DNA of 64,000 nucleotides from contig PSPG01000002.1 in NCBI GenBank assembly GCA_003193925.1, forward strand, positions 41,258 to 105,257. The letters run 5' to 3'. The stretch comes from Candidatus Thalassarchaeum betae (GTDB lineage: Archaea; Thermoplasmatota; Poseidoniia; Poseidoniales; Thalassarchaeaceae). The position numbers were made by a program, and so were the translations under genes. Of this stretch, positions 52,216 through 63,700 are shown piece by piece (the stretch's first letter is position 1; every line of letters begins with the position of its first letter). Under the pieces are notes generated by a model. It saw only the letters and a list, made by a program, of their open reading frames with translations, did no database searches and had not been told where the DNA came from.

Positions 52216-55146
52216 ATGCTGTCATCCGGTGCCATGGACGGGGGAATCTCGGACTGGAGCCGGCTTGAGCGGCTCACTCCATTCAGGATCCGCGATGTGC
52301 TCCTGGTGGCGAGCCACTTCGATCACTACCTGCTCGAGGAATCGGGGTACCTCGCCGAGATAATGCGACGGGAGTACTCCGACCTGAGTTTCTCTCAGGC
52401 CCCGCGCATTATTCACAGCCCGGAGGCGGGCGACGCGCTCAGACTGCTTCGCTCGCGGGACTTCGACCTCGTCATCACGATGACGAGGGTCGGGGAGATG
52501 GACGTCAAGGCGTTCGGCAGCGAAGCCAAGCGGATCAGAGATGGACTCCCTGTGGTCATGCTGAGCCACAACACCCGCGAGTTGGCGACGCTCAGCGCGG
52601 GAGACGGCATCGACCGCATCTTCGTTTGGACCGGCGACAGTCGCATTCTCCTCTCGATCTGCAAGCTCATCGAGGACGAGCGTAACGTGGAGAACGACGT
52701 CCGTGACGGGGATGTCCAGGTCATTCTGCTCGTTGAGGACAGCAGGAGGTTCTACTCGGTCTACCTGCCGCTGCTGTACACTGAACTGGTCAACCAGACA
52801 ACCCGACTGATGGGGGAAGGCGGCAACCTGTACGAGAAGCTGCTGAGGCTGCGGGCAAGGGCGAAGATACTCCTCGCTTCGGACATGAACACCGCGAAGT
52901 CGATCATCGATCGCTACCATAACAACATCATCGGCATCTTCACCGATGGCAAGTTTCCCAACCAAGGAGGGAACAGGGATACTGCCGGGCTGGAACTGAT
53001 CCAGTACGCACAGGAGGGTCATCCCTACATGCCCATCCTGTTACAATCGAAGAACCTCGAGCTCAGGGAGGACGCCGAGGCGATGGGGGTCCGCTTCCTG
53101 CACAAGGAGGACTCACAGCTGTACCACAGGATCGAGGAGTTCATGGTCGACGAGATGAATTTCGGCGACTTCATCTTCCGCCTGCCCGATGGGACTGAGG
53201 TCGCGCGGGCCACCGACCTCGAGGAACTGATAGATGGCCTTGAGAACGCGCCGATAGAATCCATCGAGTACCATGCCTCGAAGAACCAGTTCTCGCACTG
53301 GCTCAGGACACGGACCGAATTCTCCCTAGCCGCCGGCATGAGGCCGATGACGGTGGAGGACTTCGACACCAGCGAGGGAGTCAGGAAGTACCTCGCTGAC
53401 TCGGTTCGACAGCACATCTCACAGATTCGTAGGCGCACCATCAGGGACCATGACGCCAGAGTCGGGGGTGCTGGCTTCCAGAGAATCGGCAGAGGCAGCC
53501 TCGGAGGCAAGGGGCGTGGCCTCGCGTTCTTCTTCACCCGGATGCCAGACCTCCGCCTCGGGGCGGCCTTTCCGGATGTCGAGTTCATCGTACCGAGATC
53601 CGTCGTGATCGCGACAGACGTCTTCGAGGAGTTCGTCGAGAGCAATGAACTCAGCAGGTACGCCCACGAGGACCACAGCGATCCCGAAGTCGACGAGGCA
53701 TTCCTCGCCGGCGAGTTCCCGCCAGAGCTGAGAGACGAGATATCAGTCTTGCTCGAGAACACCAAGTGGCCTCTGGCGGTTCGCTCTTCGAGCCTTCTCG
53801 AGGACTCGAGCCACCAGCCTTTCGCGGGGGTATATGCCACGCACATGCTGGCCAACGACCACCCCGATTTGAAAGTCAGGCTCAGGCGACTGCTCGAGGC
53901 GATCAAACTTGTATACGCCTCCACGTACCACCGCAGCGCCAAGGCGTATGTGACGGCCACGCCGAACACAATCGAGGACGAGCGTATGGCCGTGGTCGTC
54001 CAAGAGCTCGTCGGCGATGAGGTGAACGGGCGCTTCTACCCGCTCATCTCGGGGGCTGCGAGGAGTCACAACCACTATCCAGTGGAGCCGCTTGTGGCAG
54101 AGGATGGATTTGCAGCCATCTGCATAGGCCTCGGCAGGCAGGTCGCCACGGGTGGCAAGTGCCTGAGATACAGCCCCGGCCAGCCGAAGAGGGTGCACCA
54201 GTTCTACAGCAACCAAGCCATACTCGACACCTCCCAGCGCAACTTCTTCGCCATTCCGATGAATCAGGAGGATGGCTCCGTGCACCCCTCCGAGGAGGAC
54301 AACCTCCTGAATCTGCGTCTGTCTGCGGCCGAGGAGGACGGAAGCCTCGCTCTGGTAGGCTCGACCTACATCGTCTCGGACGACCGCATGGTCGACTCAG
54401 TCATGGTCGATGGCGGCCCCAGAGTCGTCACCTTCGCTCCGGTGCTCAAGCACGGACGCTTCCCCCTCTCTGAGATCCTGCACCACGTCCTCACCGCATG
54501 CCAGAACTACATCGGCTCACCCGTGGAAATCGAGTTCGCTCTGTCAATCGACCGAGACTCGGGGAGTCAGAAGTTCGCCATACTCCAAATGAGACCGATG
54601 ATGGAGGAGTCGGTCGACATCGACATCGACCTCGGGGAGGTCGACCGGGACAAGGCCATATGCATCTGCAGTCAGTCGCTCGGCAACGGCGTGATAGAGG
54701 GCATCAGGGACATCGTGTACGTCCACCCCGGGCGACTCGACCGGATGCGGACCACAGACCTCACAGACAAGATAGAGGCCATCGATGCGGGGCTGAGAGC
54801 TGACAAGCGGCCATACGTGCTGATCGGACCAGGGAGATGGGGCTCGGCGGACCCATCACTCGGAATCCCCGTGCAATGGGACCAGATCATGGGCTCCAAG
54901 GCGATAGTCGAGGTCCCAATGTCTGACATCCACGTTGAGCCCTCTCAGGGCACCCACTTCTTCCAGAACATCGTCACCTTCAACATCGGCTACCTCACCA
55001 TCGGTGCAGAAGACTTCGTCGACTGGGATTGGCTGGACTCGCTGGATGCTGTAACCGAGTCGGGCGCGCTTCGCCACGTCAGCCTCGCCGAGCCGCTGAA
55101 GGTGATCCTAGACAGCCGCGATTCCGAGGCGATCATCACCAGATGA
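52216..55146 (+). CDS. Tandem receiver domains fused to a PPDK_N ATP-grasp domain
   Basis: 976 aa from ATG 52216; ATG 52234 is an alternative. Residues ~25-155 form a receiver-like domain whose usual phospho-Asp position is Met (DLVITMTRVGEMD). Residues ~165-325 form a second receiver with acidic VEDS (173) and a probable phospho-acceptor Asp244 in GIFTDGKFP. From ~420 a pyruvate-phosphate-dikinase N-terminal ATP-binding domain begins: SLGGKGRGLAF (GGKG 430-433), LAVRSSSLLED (520-530), FAGVYATHML and a late ILQMRPM. There is no phospho-His domain and no PEP-binding barrel, so it is not a complete PPDK or PEP synthase. Its last 4 bp overlap the helicase gene (ATGA). Confidence 0.85.
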   Translation: MLSSGAMDGGISDWSRLERLTPFRIRDVLLVASHFDHYLLEESGYLAEIMRREYSDLSFSQAPRIIHSPEAGDALRLLRSRDFDLVITMTRVGEMDVKAFGSEAKRIRDGLPVVMLSHNTRELATLSAGDGIDRIFVWTGDSRILLSICKLIEDERNVENDVRDGDVQVILLVEDSRRFYSVYLPLLYTELVNQTTRLMGEGGNLYEKLLRLRARAKILLASDMNTAKSIIDRYHNNIIGIFTDGKFPNQGGNRDTAGLELIQYAQEGHPYMPILLQSKNLELREDAEAMGVRFLHKEDSQLYHRIEEFMVDEMNFGDFIFRLPDGTEVARATDLEELIDGLENAPIESIEYHASKNQFSHWLRTRTEFSLAAGMRPMTVEDFDTSEGVRKYLADSVRQHISQIRRRTIRDHDARVGGAGFQRIGRGSLGGKGRGLAFFFTRMPDLRLGAAFPDVEFIVPRSVVIATDVFEEFVESNELSRYAHEDHSDPEVDEAFLAGEFPPELRDEISVLLENTKWPLAVRSSSLLEDSSHQPFAGVYATHMLANDHPDLKVRLRRLLEAIKLVYASTYHRSAKAYVTATPNTIEDERMAVVVQELVGDEVNGRFYPLISGAARSHNHYPVEPLVAEDGFAAICIGLGRQVATGGKCLRYSPGQPKRVHQFYSNQAILDTSQRNFFAIPMNQEDGSVHPSEEDNLLNLRLSAAEEDGSLALVGSTYIVSDDRMVDSVMVDGGPRVVTFAPVLKHGRFPLSEILHHVLTACQNYIGSPVEIEFALSIDRDSGSQKFAILQMRPMMEESVDIDIDLGEVDRDKAICICSQSLGNGVIEGIRDIVYVHPGRLDRMRTTDLTDKIEAIDAGLRADKRPYVLIGPGRWGSADPSLGIPVQWDQIMGSKAIVEVPMSDIHVEPSQGTHFFQNIVTFNIGYLTIGAEDFVDWDWLDSLDAVTESGALRHVSLAEPLKVILDSRDSEAIITR

Positions 55147-57251
55147 TAGCCAATCTTCTTGGTCGGCCTATCGTCAGGTTCGCTTCCATGGAGGCGAGCG
55201 CGGCCGCAACCGCAGGGAGATTCGTCGCCCACGAGGCTCTCAGAGACACCCAGGACGAGATGATCAGGGACGGTATGGATGTCTTAGGCGCTGGTGGCTT
55301 CCTGCTGGCCGCCGCGCCCACCGGGATAGGTAAGACCGCCGCGGCCCTCGCCGCTGCGCTCGAGACGGCGAGGAGCGCTGCCGAGCCGCCTGTGGTCATG
55401 TTCCTGACAGGTCGCCAGTCCCAGCACAGGATAGTCATCGAGACCGTCCGCAAGATCAATGAGAGGCTGGAGCCTGACGTTCCGAAGGTCAGGCTGGTCG
55501 ACCTGGTCGGCCAGCAGGGCATGTGCATCAACGAGATTCGTGGCGAGCATCCCGCGCTGTTCTCGAGACTGTGCGTCGAGAAGCGCGGCTCGCGTACCTG
55601 CAGGCCGTGGCTCGCCGACTCGGAACTCATCAAGCCGCGTGTCCTCAAGAATCCGCTGCACGTCGATGAACTGGTCGCGATGTGCAAGCATCCCGAAGAT
55701 GGTGCGCCGCACGGCATCTGTCCGTGGAAGGTGGCACGGGAGACCGCCTCATCCGCTGATGTTGTGGTCTGCGACTACAACCATGTCTTCGTCGAGGCGG
55801 TCAGGGAGTCCTCGCTGCCTGCGATGGGACTCGCTCTGGAAGACATGCTGCTAGTGGTGGACGAGGCCCACAACCTGCCTGACAGGATTCGCAGAGGCTT
55901 CGAGCGCAGAATCCGAATGAAGGACATCAGGGATGCGATAACCGAGATTGAGGAGCATATGGAGCGGACGCAATCCGAGATGGCGGCTCTCGATGAGGAG
56001 GATGTGGATGCCAAGGCAGCCGAGGTGACTCAACTCAGGCGCTCGGAGGCGGCCATGCGCAGGTTGCTAAAGGACCTGCCAAAGTGGTTCGCCGAAATCG
56101 ACGGGGGGCTCGCTTCCAGCAGGACCGGTGACCAGAGGGTCTCGATGATCACTTTCCTCGACAGGGTCTCGTCGATTCTATCCGAGGACATCGAGCGTGC
56201 CGTCGAGTTGGGGGCGCTGGTCAAACTGCTTCAGTCAATCAGAGTCGAGATCGACGAGGATGACGATGACATCGAGGAGGAGACCGCTTGCATGAGGCTC
56301 GCCATCCTCCTCAACACCTGCACGCAGAACCACGACAGTCCCGCTTTCGCCTTGGTTCACGACAAGATGGGGGGCGAGGAGCACCGCCTGACCACACACC
56401 TGCTCGACCCCGGTGTTGTCAGCGGCGACCTGCTGGACCAGTGCCGAGGAGCCATCCTGATGTCCGGGACGCTGTTCCCACCGCAGATGTACCACGACCT
56501 GCTCAATGTCCCGAGCAGCAGGGTGTCCATCGTCAAGGAGTACACCTCTCACTTCCTCGCCGAGAAGCGCCCTGTGCTGATTGCCAAGGACGTGACCAGC
56601 CGCTACGCTGACCGGGGCGAGGAGAACACGGCGAGGATACGCGAGCACATCCACGCGGTCCTGCGCAAGACCCCGGGGCACGTCGCCGTATTCGCCCCCA
56701 GTTACGCCCTGCTGGAGCAGATTGTAATCGAAGATGAGCAGTGGACGGGGAGGAAACTCCTGAGGGAACGACCAGGCGACTCCAAGGAGAAGATGGACAG
56801 GATGGTGGACAGGATGCATCGACTCCGGCGCTCGAATACCCCGGCCCTGCTTGCGGGGGTCCTCGGGGGCAAGTTGGCAGAGGGGGTCGACTACCCCGAG
56901 AACATCCTCGATGCAGTAATCTGCATCGGGCTACCGCTACCGCCGCCGAGTGCTCGTCAGGATGCGCTGAGGGACTACTACGAGGATATGTACGGCAGCG
57001 CGCGCGCATGGAGATACTCTGGCTCCCAGCCTGCCGTGAACAGGCTCATGCAGGCAGTCGGCAGACCAATCAGGAAGGCTGCCGACCGCGCCCTGGTGGT
57101 GATGCTCGAAAAGCGACTCCTGCAAAGGGGGTTCAAGATCTGCATGCCCGAGGGTGTCCACGTCCTCGAGACTCTCGACTCGGCGAGGACCGAGCGCCAC
57201 GTCGAGCGCTTCTTCAGGGAGCACCCTGACCCCGCTAAGTTCACTGAGTGA
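55143..57251 (+). CDS. XPD/DinG-like Fe-S superfamily 2 helicase
   Basis: 702 aa from ATG 55143, which overlaps the upstream TGA as ATGA. Walker A APTGIGKTA at residues 58-66, a cysteine cluster for a 4Fe-4S site between Walker A and DEAH (Cys128, 144, 153, 181, 193, one more than needed), the DEAH box in LVVDEAHNLPD (240-243), MSGTLFPPQMY, and the C-terminal LAEGVDYPEN and AVGRPIRKAADRA motifs V and VI. A 5'-3' DNA helicase of the XPD/DinG group, implied in repair. Coupling to the receiver/PPDK_N gene is unexpected for this family and may point to a regulated repair role. Confidence 0.92.
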   Translation: MIANLLGRPIVRFASMEASAAATAGRFVAHEALRDTQDEMIRDGMDVLGAGGFLLAAAPTGIGKTAAALAAALETARSAAEPPVVMFLTGRQSQHRIVIETVRKINERLEPDVPKVRLVDLVGQQGMCINEIRGEHPALFSRLCVEKRGSRTCRPWLADSELIKPRVLKNPLHVDELVAMCKHPEDGAPHGICPWKVARETASSADVVVCDYNHVFVEAVRESSLPAMGLALEDMLLVVDEAHNLPDRIRRGFERRIRMKDIRDAITEIEEHMERTQSEMAALDEEDVDAKAAEVTQLRRSEAAMRRLLKDLPKWFAEIDGGLASSRTGDQRVSMITFLDRVSSILSEDIERAVELGALVKLLQSIRVEIDEDDDDIEEETACMRLAILLNTCTQNHDSPAFALVHDKMGGEEHRLTTHLLDPGVVSGDLLDQCRGAILMSGTLFPPQMYHDLLNVPSSRVSIVKEYTSHFLAEKRPVLIAKDVTSRYADRGEENTARIREHIHAVLRKTPGHVAVFAPSYALLEQIVIEDEQWTGRKLLRERPGDSKEKMDRMVDRMHRLRRSNTPALLAGVLGGKLAEGVDYPENILDAVICIGLPLPPPSARQDALRDYYEDMYGSARAWRYSGSQPAVNRLMQAVGRPIRKAADRALVVMLEKRLLQRGFKICMPEGVHVLETLDSARTERHVERFFREHPDPAKFTE

Positions 57252-57294
57252 GCAATGGGTTCATCCGAGTGCGTCCTTTCGTGGCACCGTCAGC

Positions 57295-57765
57295 ATGGAG
57301 TGGTCGAGAGTAGAAATCGAGATGCATGGCGCCAGCGCGCGAGCGACGCCGTCGCCCGGAGTTGAGGTGCCCGGGCTAGATGCCTCGGCCGAGGAGATGC
57401 ACACTGAGTTCCTAGCCACTCTGTATCACCTAGACGATGTACGTGCCGGGCACGACAGGGTGGTCTCCGACGTGGCAGCCCCGGTGGAGATGGCCAAGTC
57501 ACTGGCTAGGGAGATCCAGCCTCTGGAAGATCTTCTCAGGGAGTTCGGAGGGTCCCATACGGATGACAGGATCACCATACCCCTTCCCACTGCTCTTCCG
57601 GACAAGCTCGTTGTCGAGAAGTTTGCGGGCGACGAGGGCGACGTAGTCCGGCTGATTGCGCCGGAGAGGTTTGGCGGCGTTCTGAGGAAGTTCGAGCTGC
57701 CCGAGGGACGCAGGCTGACAGGGGTCTCTTGGGGAGAGGGCGCCCTGAGCCTGACGATGGACTGA
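57295..57765 (+). CDS. Small protein with possible Hsp20/p23-like C-terminus
   Basis: 156 aa from ATG 57295 (MEWSRVEIEMHGASARA), 43 bp after the helicase gene. A central helical region (MAKSLAREIQPLEDLLREFG) precedes a beta-rich end (PERFGGVLRKFELPEGRRLTG, then GVSWGEGALSLTMD). The ending resembles the FxLPEG...GxLxL pattern of small heat-shock or CS-type domains, but the fold is not complete enough to claim. No signal or membrane segment. It may be the third gene of the receiver/helicase unit. Convergent with the giant DUF4129 gene, one base between stops. Confidence 0.6.
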   Translation: MEWSRVEIEMHGASARATPSPGVEVPGLDASAEEMHTEFLATLYHLDDVRAGHDRVVSDVAAPVEMAKSLAREIQPLEDLLREFGGSHTDDRITIPLPTALPDKLVVEKFAGDEGDVVRLIAPERFGGVLRKFELPEGRRLTGVSWGEGALSLTMD

Positions 57766-57766
57766 A

Positions 57767-60700
57767 TCAGGCATCGGCGTCGATGAGGTAAGAATCCCGC
57801 TCTGGGATGTCCTGCAACTCGTCTATCTCCTGAAGCACTGTGGACAACGCCATCTGTGCGTTCTGTCGGTGAGGCTCGCCCAGCACGTGACTGGAGTACC
57901 TCGCTTCCTCGAAAATCCTGTCCAGGGCAACGAGGGCCTGCTCACTGATCGGCAGGGCGTTGCGAATCGCCATCTCGAACTCTCGCACCGTCTCGAAGTC
58001 CCTGCGCAGGAATCCTCTGCGCATGAGTATCTGGCACAGGCTCTCGTAGCAGTTGAAGATGGCCTCGCGGACCTCATCGCCTGCTGCCAGCAGCTCGGCG
58101 GTGTAGCTGAACACGCTGGCGAGTTCGTCGATGGCCGCCTGTCTGCGCCGACGGACCAGCACGAAGGCCCCGGCCACCACACCGAGGACGATCAGGACGA
58201 CGAGTGCGTACAGAGCCGGCTGGAATGACGGCGAGGCCTGCTGCTCGTACTCGATGTCAAGCCCACCGTGGTAATTGGCGAGCCACGTCTTGTTGATCGG
58301 GTCGACGAAGTCCGAGTCGGTGCTGAAACACACACGCATCTCGCCCCAGAAGCTCTGATTGTAGAATGGGGCTAGGCCAGCGACCGCCTCGAAGTGGTAG
58401 GTGAACAATCCATCCTGGTCGGTCAGCCCGACCACGCTGAAGTGAGTGGAGGAGTGCTTGTTGTCGCAGGTGCCGTTCACCAGATAAGCCGACAGTGAGA
58501 AGTCGGGCACGGACTGCCCGGTGTCCAGCGCGGAGACGTTGACGGAGCCTTGCAGCAGCCTCTTCCCCTCGGCCAAGTAGAGCGAGTCCGGCTCGAAGTC
58601 GAATACGACGGAGATCAGAATCATGACTTCGACTTCGATGATGTCCCCATTCAGGTATCTCGAGCCGTCGGGCTCGACCCTTATCGTTAGGGTCAGTGGG
58701 CCCGGTGGCATGACTTGAATCGCATTGGTGATGAGTCCGAAGTGCTCGGTCCCGTCATCCTGCCACGGATTGCCTCTCAGAGGCAGGAGGCTGTCCTCCC
58801 AATGCAGTGATATCGTCATGTTGTGCATGACGTTGCCTTCGCCGCCTATCTCCAGTATGCGTCCATTCAACTTGATCGGGGAGTCCGGATCGCCGCGGAT
58901 AATCACCAGGTTGTTCGAGAACACCTCGATGACGATGTCCGCCCTCGTGTACACGGTCATGTTGTACTGCACTGGCAGGTAGTATGTCTCGCCGGCGAAC
59001 GAGAAAGCGATGTTGTGGGGTCCGCGGGCGATTGCGTAGCCGGCGTCGTGAGTGTAACTGAATGTGCCGTCGATCGAGGTGGTCAGCATACCTACGACCT
59101 CTCCGTCGAGCCTGAGGGTCAGCTCTCTGTCCTCCAGACCGGGACGTCCCGAGGAGTCGTCGTCGAAGAGGCGCCCGGTGAAGTTCCAGGTCCCTCCGCG
59201 GGTTATGACGGTGGAATCCACCTGCAGGGTCATACCGGTGTGGTAGGCGACCGTCAGCACGGTCTCTGCCGAGCTAAGGCGGTGATAGCCCTGCTCAGGG
59301 GCCCTGACGGTCAGAGTGTGGTTGCCCACTTCGAGGAAGTCCGAGACTATCCAGACGTAGTTCCACTCCCCGTTCTCGTCGGTGCTGGTTATGCCCACCA
59401 GCACGCCATCGACGAAGATCTGCAGCGAGTGGTTGGCCAGCCACCCCCCCGGCAGGTTGTCCTTGACAGTCCCTCGTAGAGCTAGGGAGTCCCCGACGGC
59501 GACCGAGGACGGCTTGACCACGGAGACCTCCACCGGCCCGTAGACGGTGAAGATGGTCGAGGAGTTGGAGCCTAGGACGAACTCCTCGCCCTGGTAGGAT
59601 ATCAGCACCACGCGCGGGCCCAGCTCCATGTTCGGCGGCACCGGGATGTACAGGCTGAAGGTCCCGTTCTCATCCACTGACAGCCCAGTCAGGAACTGCC
59701 CGTTCATCGAGACCTCGAGGTTCCTGTTAGGCAGCACCCTGCCTGAGCCGTCGGTCAGCATGCCCTCGATCAACAGCAACTCGTTGCGGTCGATCTCGCC
59801 CGGAGGAGTCGTCAGCACGATCTGCGAGGTCTGGAGCGCATTGAACTCCGTAGTATGGGATGATGGCAGGTAGTATTCCGGATTCAGGGAATCGCCCTGT
59901 CCCATCGGGTCGACCCAGGTGAAGCCGCCGAGGAAGCTCACGGTGACCGTGTGCATCCCGTAGTCCGTGTCTAGAGGCAGGTCGTAGGTGATTGCCCACT
60001 CGCCGGTGCTCGCGTTGGACTGCGTCGAGTAGACCGGGCCGACGCTGACGCCGTCGATGGCTAGGTGGATTACGCCGCCGGCGGGGTTGCCGCCGTGAAT
60101 CAGGAACTGGCCGTGCTCGTCGAGCAGCGTGCCGCTGAACGTGACCGTCTCGCCTGCTATCACGGAGCCAGTGATAGTGCTGATGTCGAGCTCTGTCGGC
60201 GCCAGTATGATGACGCGTGTCCATGTCTCGTCTCCCAGCAGGCCGGTAGTGCCGTTGATTCCGGCAAACTGGGCCGTGATAGTCATCGGACCGGGTGCTC
60301 GCATGTAGTCCACGGGCAGAACGGCGTTCATCGAGCCGTTGACGTCCGTGGTTCCGCGCCACTCGAAGGTGCCGTCTACCAACAGGTCCACTGGCTCGGC
60401 GACGACTGGCTGCCCGGCGTTGTCGACGAGGGAGATGTTGACGCTGACGACGTCGCCGCGGATGGTTCTGCTGTCGGGGTCGAGGTCCAGCGGGTCGACA
60501 ATGGTGAGTAACGAGTAACCGCGGCTGTCGAAGGTTCCGTTGCCGGTGCTCGAGCCGTAGTAGTTGACATTGGGGGTGTAGGTGGCCATCAGGTCGTGCG
60601 TCCCCCTCAGGAAGGTGAGGTCGAGGCGGATGTCGGCGTTCCAAGAGCCGTTCGGCGACACCGCCCCACCTGTCACGGTGAATGTGTTGCTCTGGCCGTC

Positions 60701-63700
60701 GATGCTGAACGTCAGCGCCGGTGACAGGGTGTTGCCGTCCCTGTCCGTGATGCCGCTGCCGTTGCTGGACGTCAGCGTGCCGCTGACTGTGAAGGACTCG
60801 CCTGCAGCGGGGTTGTCGGTGATCGGGTCGAGTGCGAGGTTCGTCGGCGACCTGACCGTGATCGTGGTGATGATGGTCGCCGTCGAGTGCAGGGTGCTAG
60901 AGCCGTTGAACATGAGTGTGATGGCAATCAGCCCCAGAGGATGGGAATGCAGCACTTCAAAGGAGAAGTTGGTAACTCCGACGCCGTTGGTCTGCACCGG
61001 GGTGAGCCAGGTGTCGTGGAACTTCGCGGCGACGGTCGCGTCTCCAATCTGCCTGTCGTTGTCGCTCGACTCGACCAGTCGGGCACCGAAGCTGATGAAA
61101 GAGCCTCTGTCGACGACCGTGTTGATGATTGGGGTCTTGTCGACGAACTGGGTCACGCCGCGGACGAGGATCGAAGCGTTCCCGGTGCCGGTCAGGTAGA
61201 ACGGCGTGCTCCCGTTGATGACGCTGACTACGACGGTCTTGGCCCCGCTGGTGACCCCGTCACCCAGGGGATCGGTCGGGACAGAGATGGTGAACGAGCC
61301 ATTGCTCGTCGTCGTCTGGCTCTCTACCAGCGTCTCACTGGAGTCGTTCAGGAAGAAGACCTCGACAGCCATCGGCCCATTGACGGTCCTGTTGCTGTCC
61401 ACGGCATCGATGACCCGCCCGCTCATTGTGAATGCCTGCCCGGCTGTCACCTCGAGCGGGATGCTGTCGATCTCAATGAAGCTCGAGACCTGTACTGTCA
61501 GGTCCGCGAAACTGTCGTTGCCGATCCACCGTCCGGCGTCACTGGCTGACAGGTTGTCCGTGATGTCATCGGGTGCGTGTACGCGGAGCGTGTAGTACCC
61601 GGGCGGGGTCGATGCGGGAATCGTCGGGCTGAATATAGCGACACCGTCGGTACCTGAGGTACTGTTCTCGAAGATCTGCTGGAGCGGCCCCCCCCAGTCG
61701 AAGTACAGGTCAGCGAAGACGTCTTTCAGAGGGGCGCCGTCCTCGACATCGGTGATCGTCGCATTGAGGATCATGGTAGAGCCGGCAACGACTATCAGAG
61801 AACTGGGCGCGGCCTCGACCACAAACTCGGTCTGGATGCCGGCACTGACGTAGTCGGCTTCTTGCTCTTTGAAGTAGTAGCCCCCGGGAGGGGGAGAGGT
61901 GGAGAAGCCCAGCGTCACTTTGAGATCGTAGACCCCCGAGCCCACTCCGCTAGGCATTACGAAACTCAGGTTGTACCCCCCGGTAGCCGGGTCTATCCAG
62001 CCCGATGCGAGGCGATAGATTACAGGTGACGCCGGCGAGCCATCGGGGGCGGGGGGAAGGTCGGAGGGAACCTCGAGTTGGACCAGCACTGAGGAGTTAT
62101 TCCCCAGAATCGGTATATCGTGGAAGATGTCATTCGCGAATCCCGCGACCCAATTGGTGTTTCCCCTCGGAGTCCATTCGAGACCGAGCTCGACAGTGGC
62201 GTTGGCCCTGCCTAGAATCCTGATCTCATCTACTGCCGTGGCGGGATGCAACCACGTCGAGCCGGAGAAGTTCAGCACCCAGCTGTAGTCACCTGCGAAC
62301 AGCTCCCACGGCGGTGTCCAGGAGACTGCCAGCCTCGGGAGGTCGGGATCTGTGACGTTCCAAGACTCGTTACCATTGAACACGAGTACGTATGTCCCTG
62401 AGAAGCCGGCCAAGGAAGTGTTCGTGTGATCAGTCAGAACCACCTCGACGCTAGCCTCGTTGCCTCTGAGGGTTGGGCCTAGGGTGTAACTGAAGTTGAT
62501 GAAGCTCCTGATGCCGTATTGGTCGATGAAGGTGATCTGATCGTTGGCGAACAGGCCCTCCGAGTCGAACTCGACCTTCACCTGCACCTCACCGGACGGG
62601 ATGGGGACCTCAGAGCCGGTGAACTGCCAACTGACAGCGAATTGCCCGGGTGTCGAGGTCCAGTTGCTGTCGTTGAGGTACCACGTCTTGAGGGTCGTGT
62701 AGGGGCCGTTCGTGGTTGAGCGCCGCATCTTTAGAATCAGAGTTCCGTTCAGAGACTCGGGGCTCGGACCGCGGCTCAGAACAGTCCCGTTGAGGTATAT
62801 CGGCGAGTCGATGTCCAAGATGGAATTGTTGGCGTCCGCGCCCTCCAGAGTGACCGTGAGATTGGGCGCGGGCGTGATGTTGAACATGAAGTCGACAGTG
62901 GCTGGCCTGATGTGGTAGGAGGGCGTGCTGGCATTGTTCAGGTCCTCCTCGTGCCAGCCGAAGAAGTTCAGTGAGGCGTTGATCAGTCCGAGTGGCTCGC
63001 TCTCGTTAATCGACAACGAGAACTCGTAGTATCCACCCGCTCCGATTTCAGCAATCAGGCTCACCGGACCGTCGCTGGCGGTGGTGTAGTTCAGCACGGC
63101 CTGCATATTGTCGATCCTCGATGGGTCGGTGTACGGGGTGCTGGCCCAGGACATGTCGCCCGATACCAGCGTATCCACCCCGGCTCCCAAGGGGGGCTCG
63201 TCGGGGGGAGGAGGTTCCCTCAGAGAGAGATTAACGTCATCCGAGATGTTCAGCCTCCACTCGAAGGAGACTCCCTGTGAGCCGACGTACGCCTTCTCGA
63301 GAACATGCAGGACGAGAGAGCCGAAACCCGGATCTATGACGATTTCCGGAGTTCCATTGAGTTGGAAGCTGCCGTTCTGATCGGTCGTTCCGTTGGCGAC
63401 CAAGTGCTGGCTGACAGCCGCGCTCCCAGGGACGTTAGCTGTTTCATTGGACTTGACCAGATACAGGTTCATCGAGATGTTTTCCGCGGGTGTGGCATTG
63501 TCCACGAACTGTAGGGTCCCATTGAGCCAGATGGTTCCGGTTGAGAGATCCCTCTCGACCCACGTCGGCCCCCACTCCTCGTTCACCACCTCAACCGCAG
63601 CCGCCTCCGGGCAGGCCTCGAACGGAATCCATCCCATGTCCAGACCGCCTTGGTTCTGATTGGTCTCGAGGTGGACCTCGACCCATCTGGTGAAGTCCTT

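Noticed and set aside
53025-53969. A 314-codon minus-strand frame inside the receiver/PPDK_N gene
   Set aside because: Ser/Arg-rich shadow with no domain; the plus-strand protein has unambiguous ATP-grasp motifs.
52216-55146. Complete PEP synthase or pyruvate phosphate dikinase
   Set aside because: Only the ATP-binding N-terminal domain is present; no phospho-His domain or PEP-binding barrel follows.
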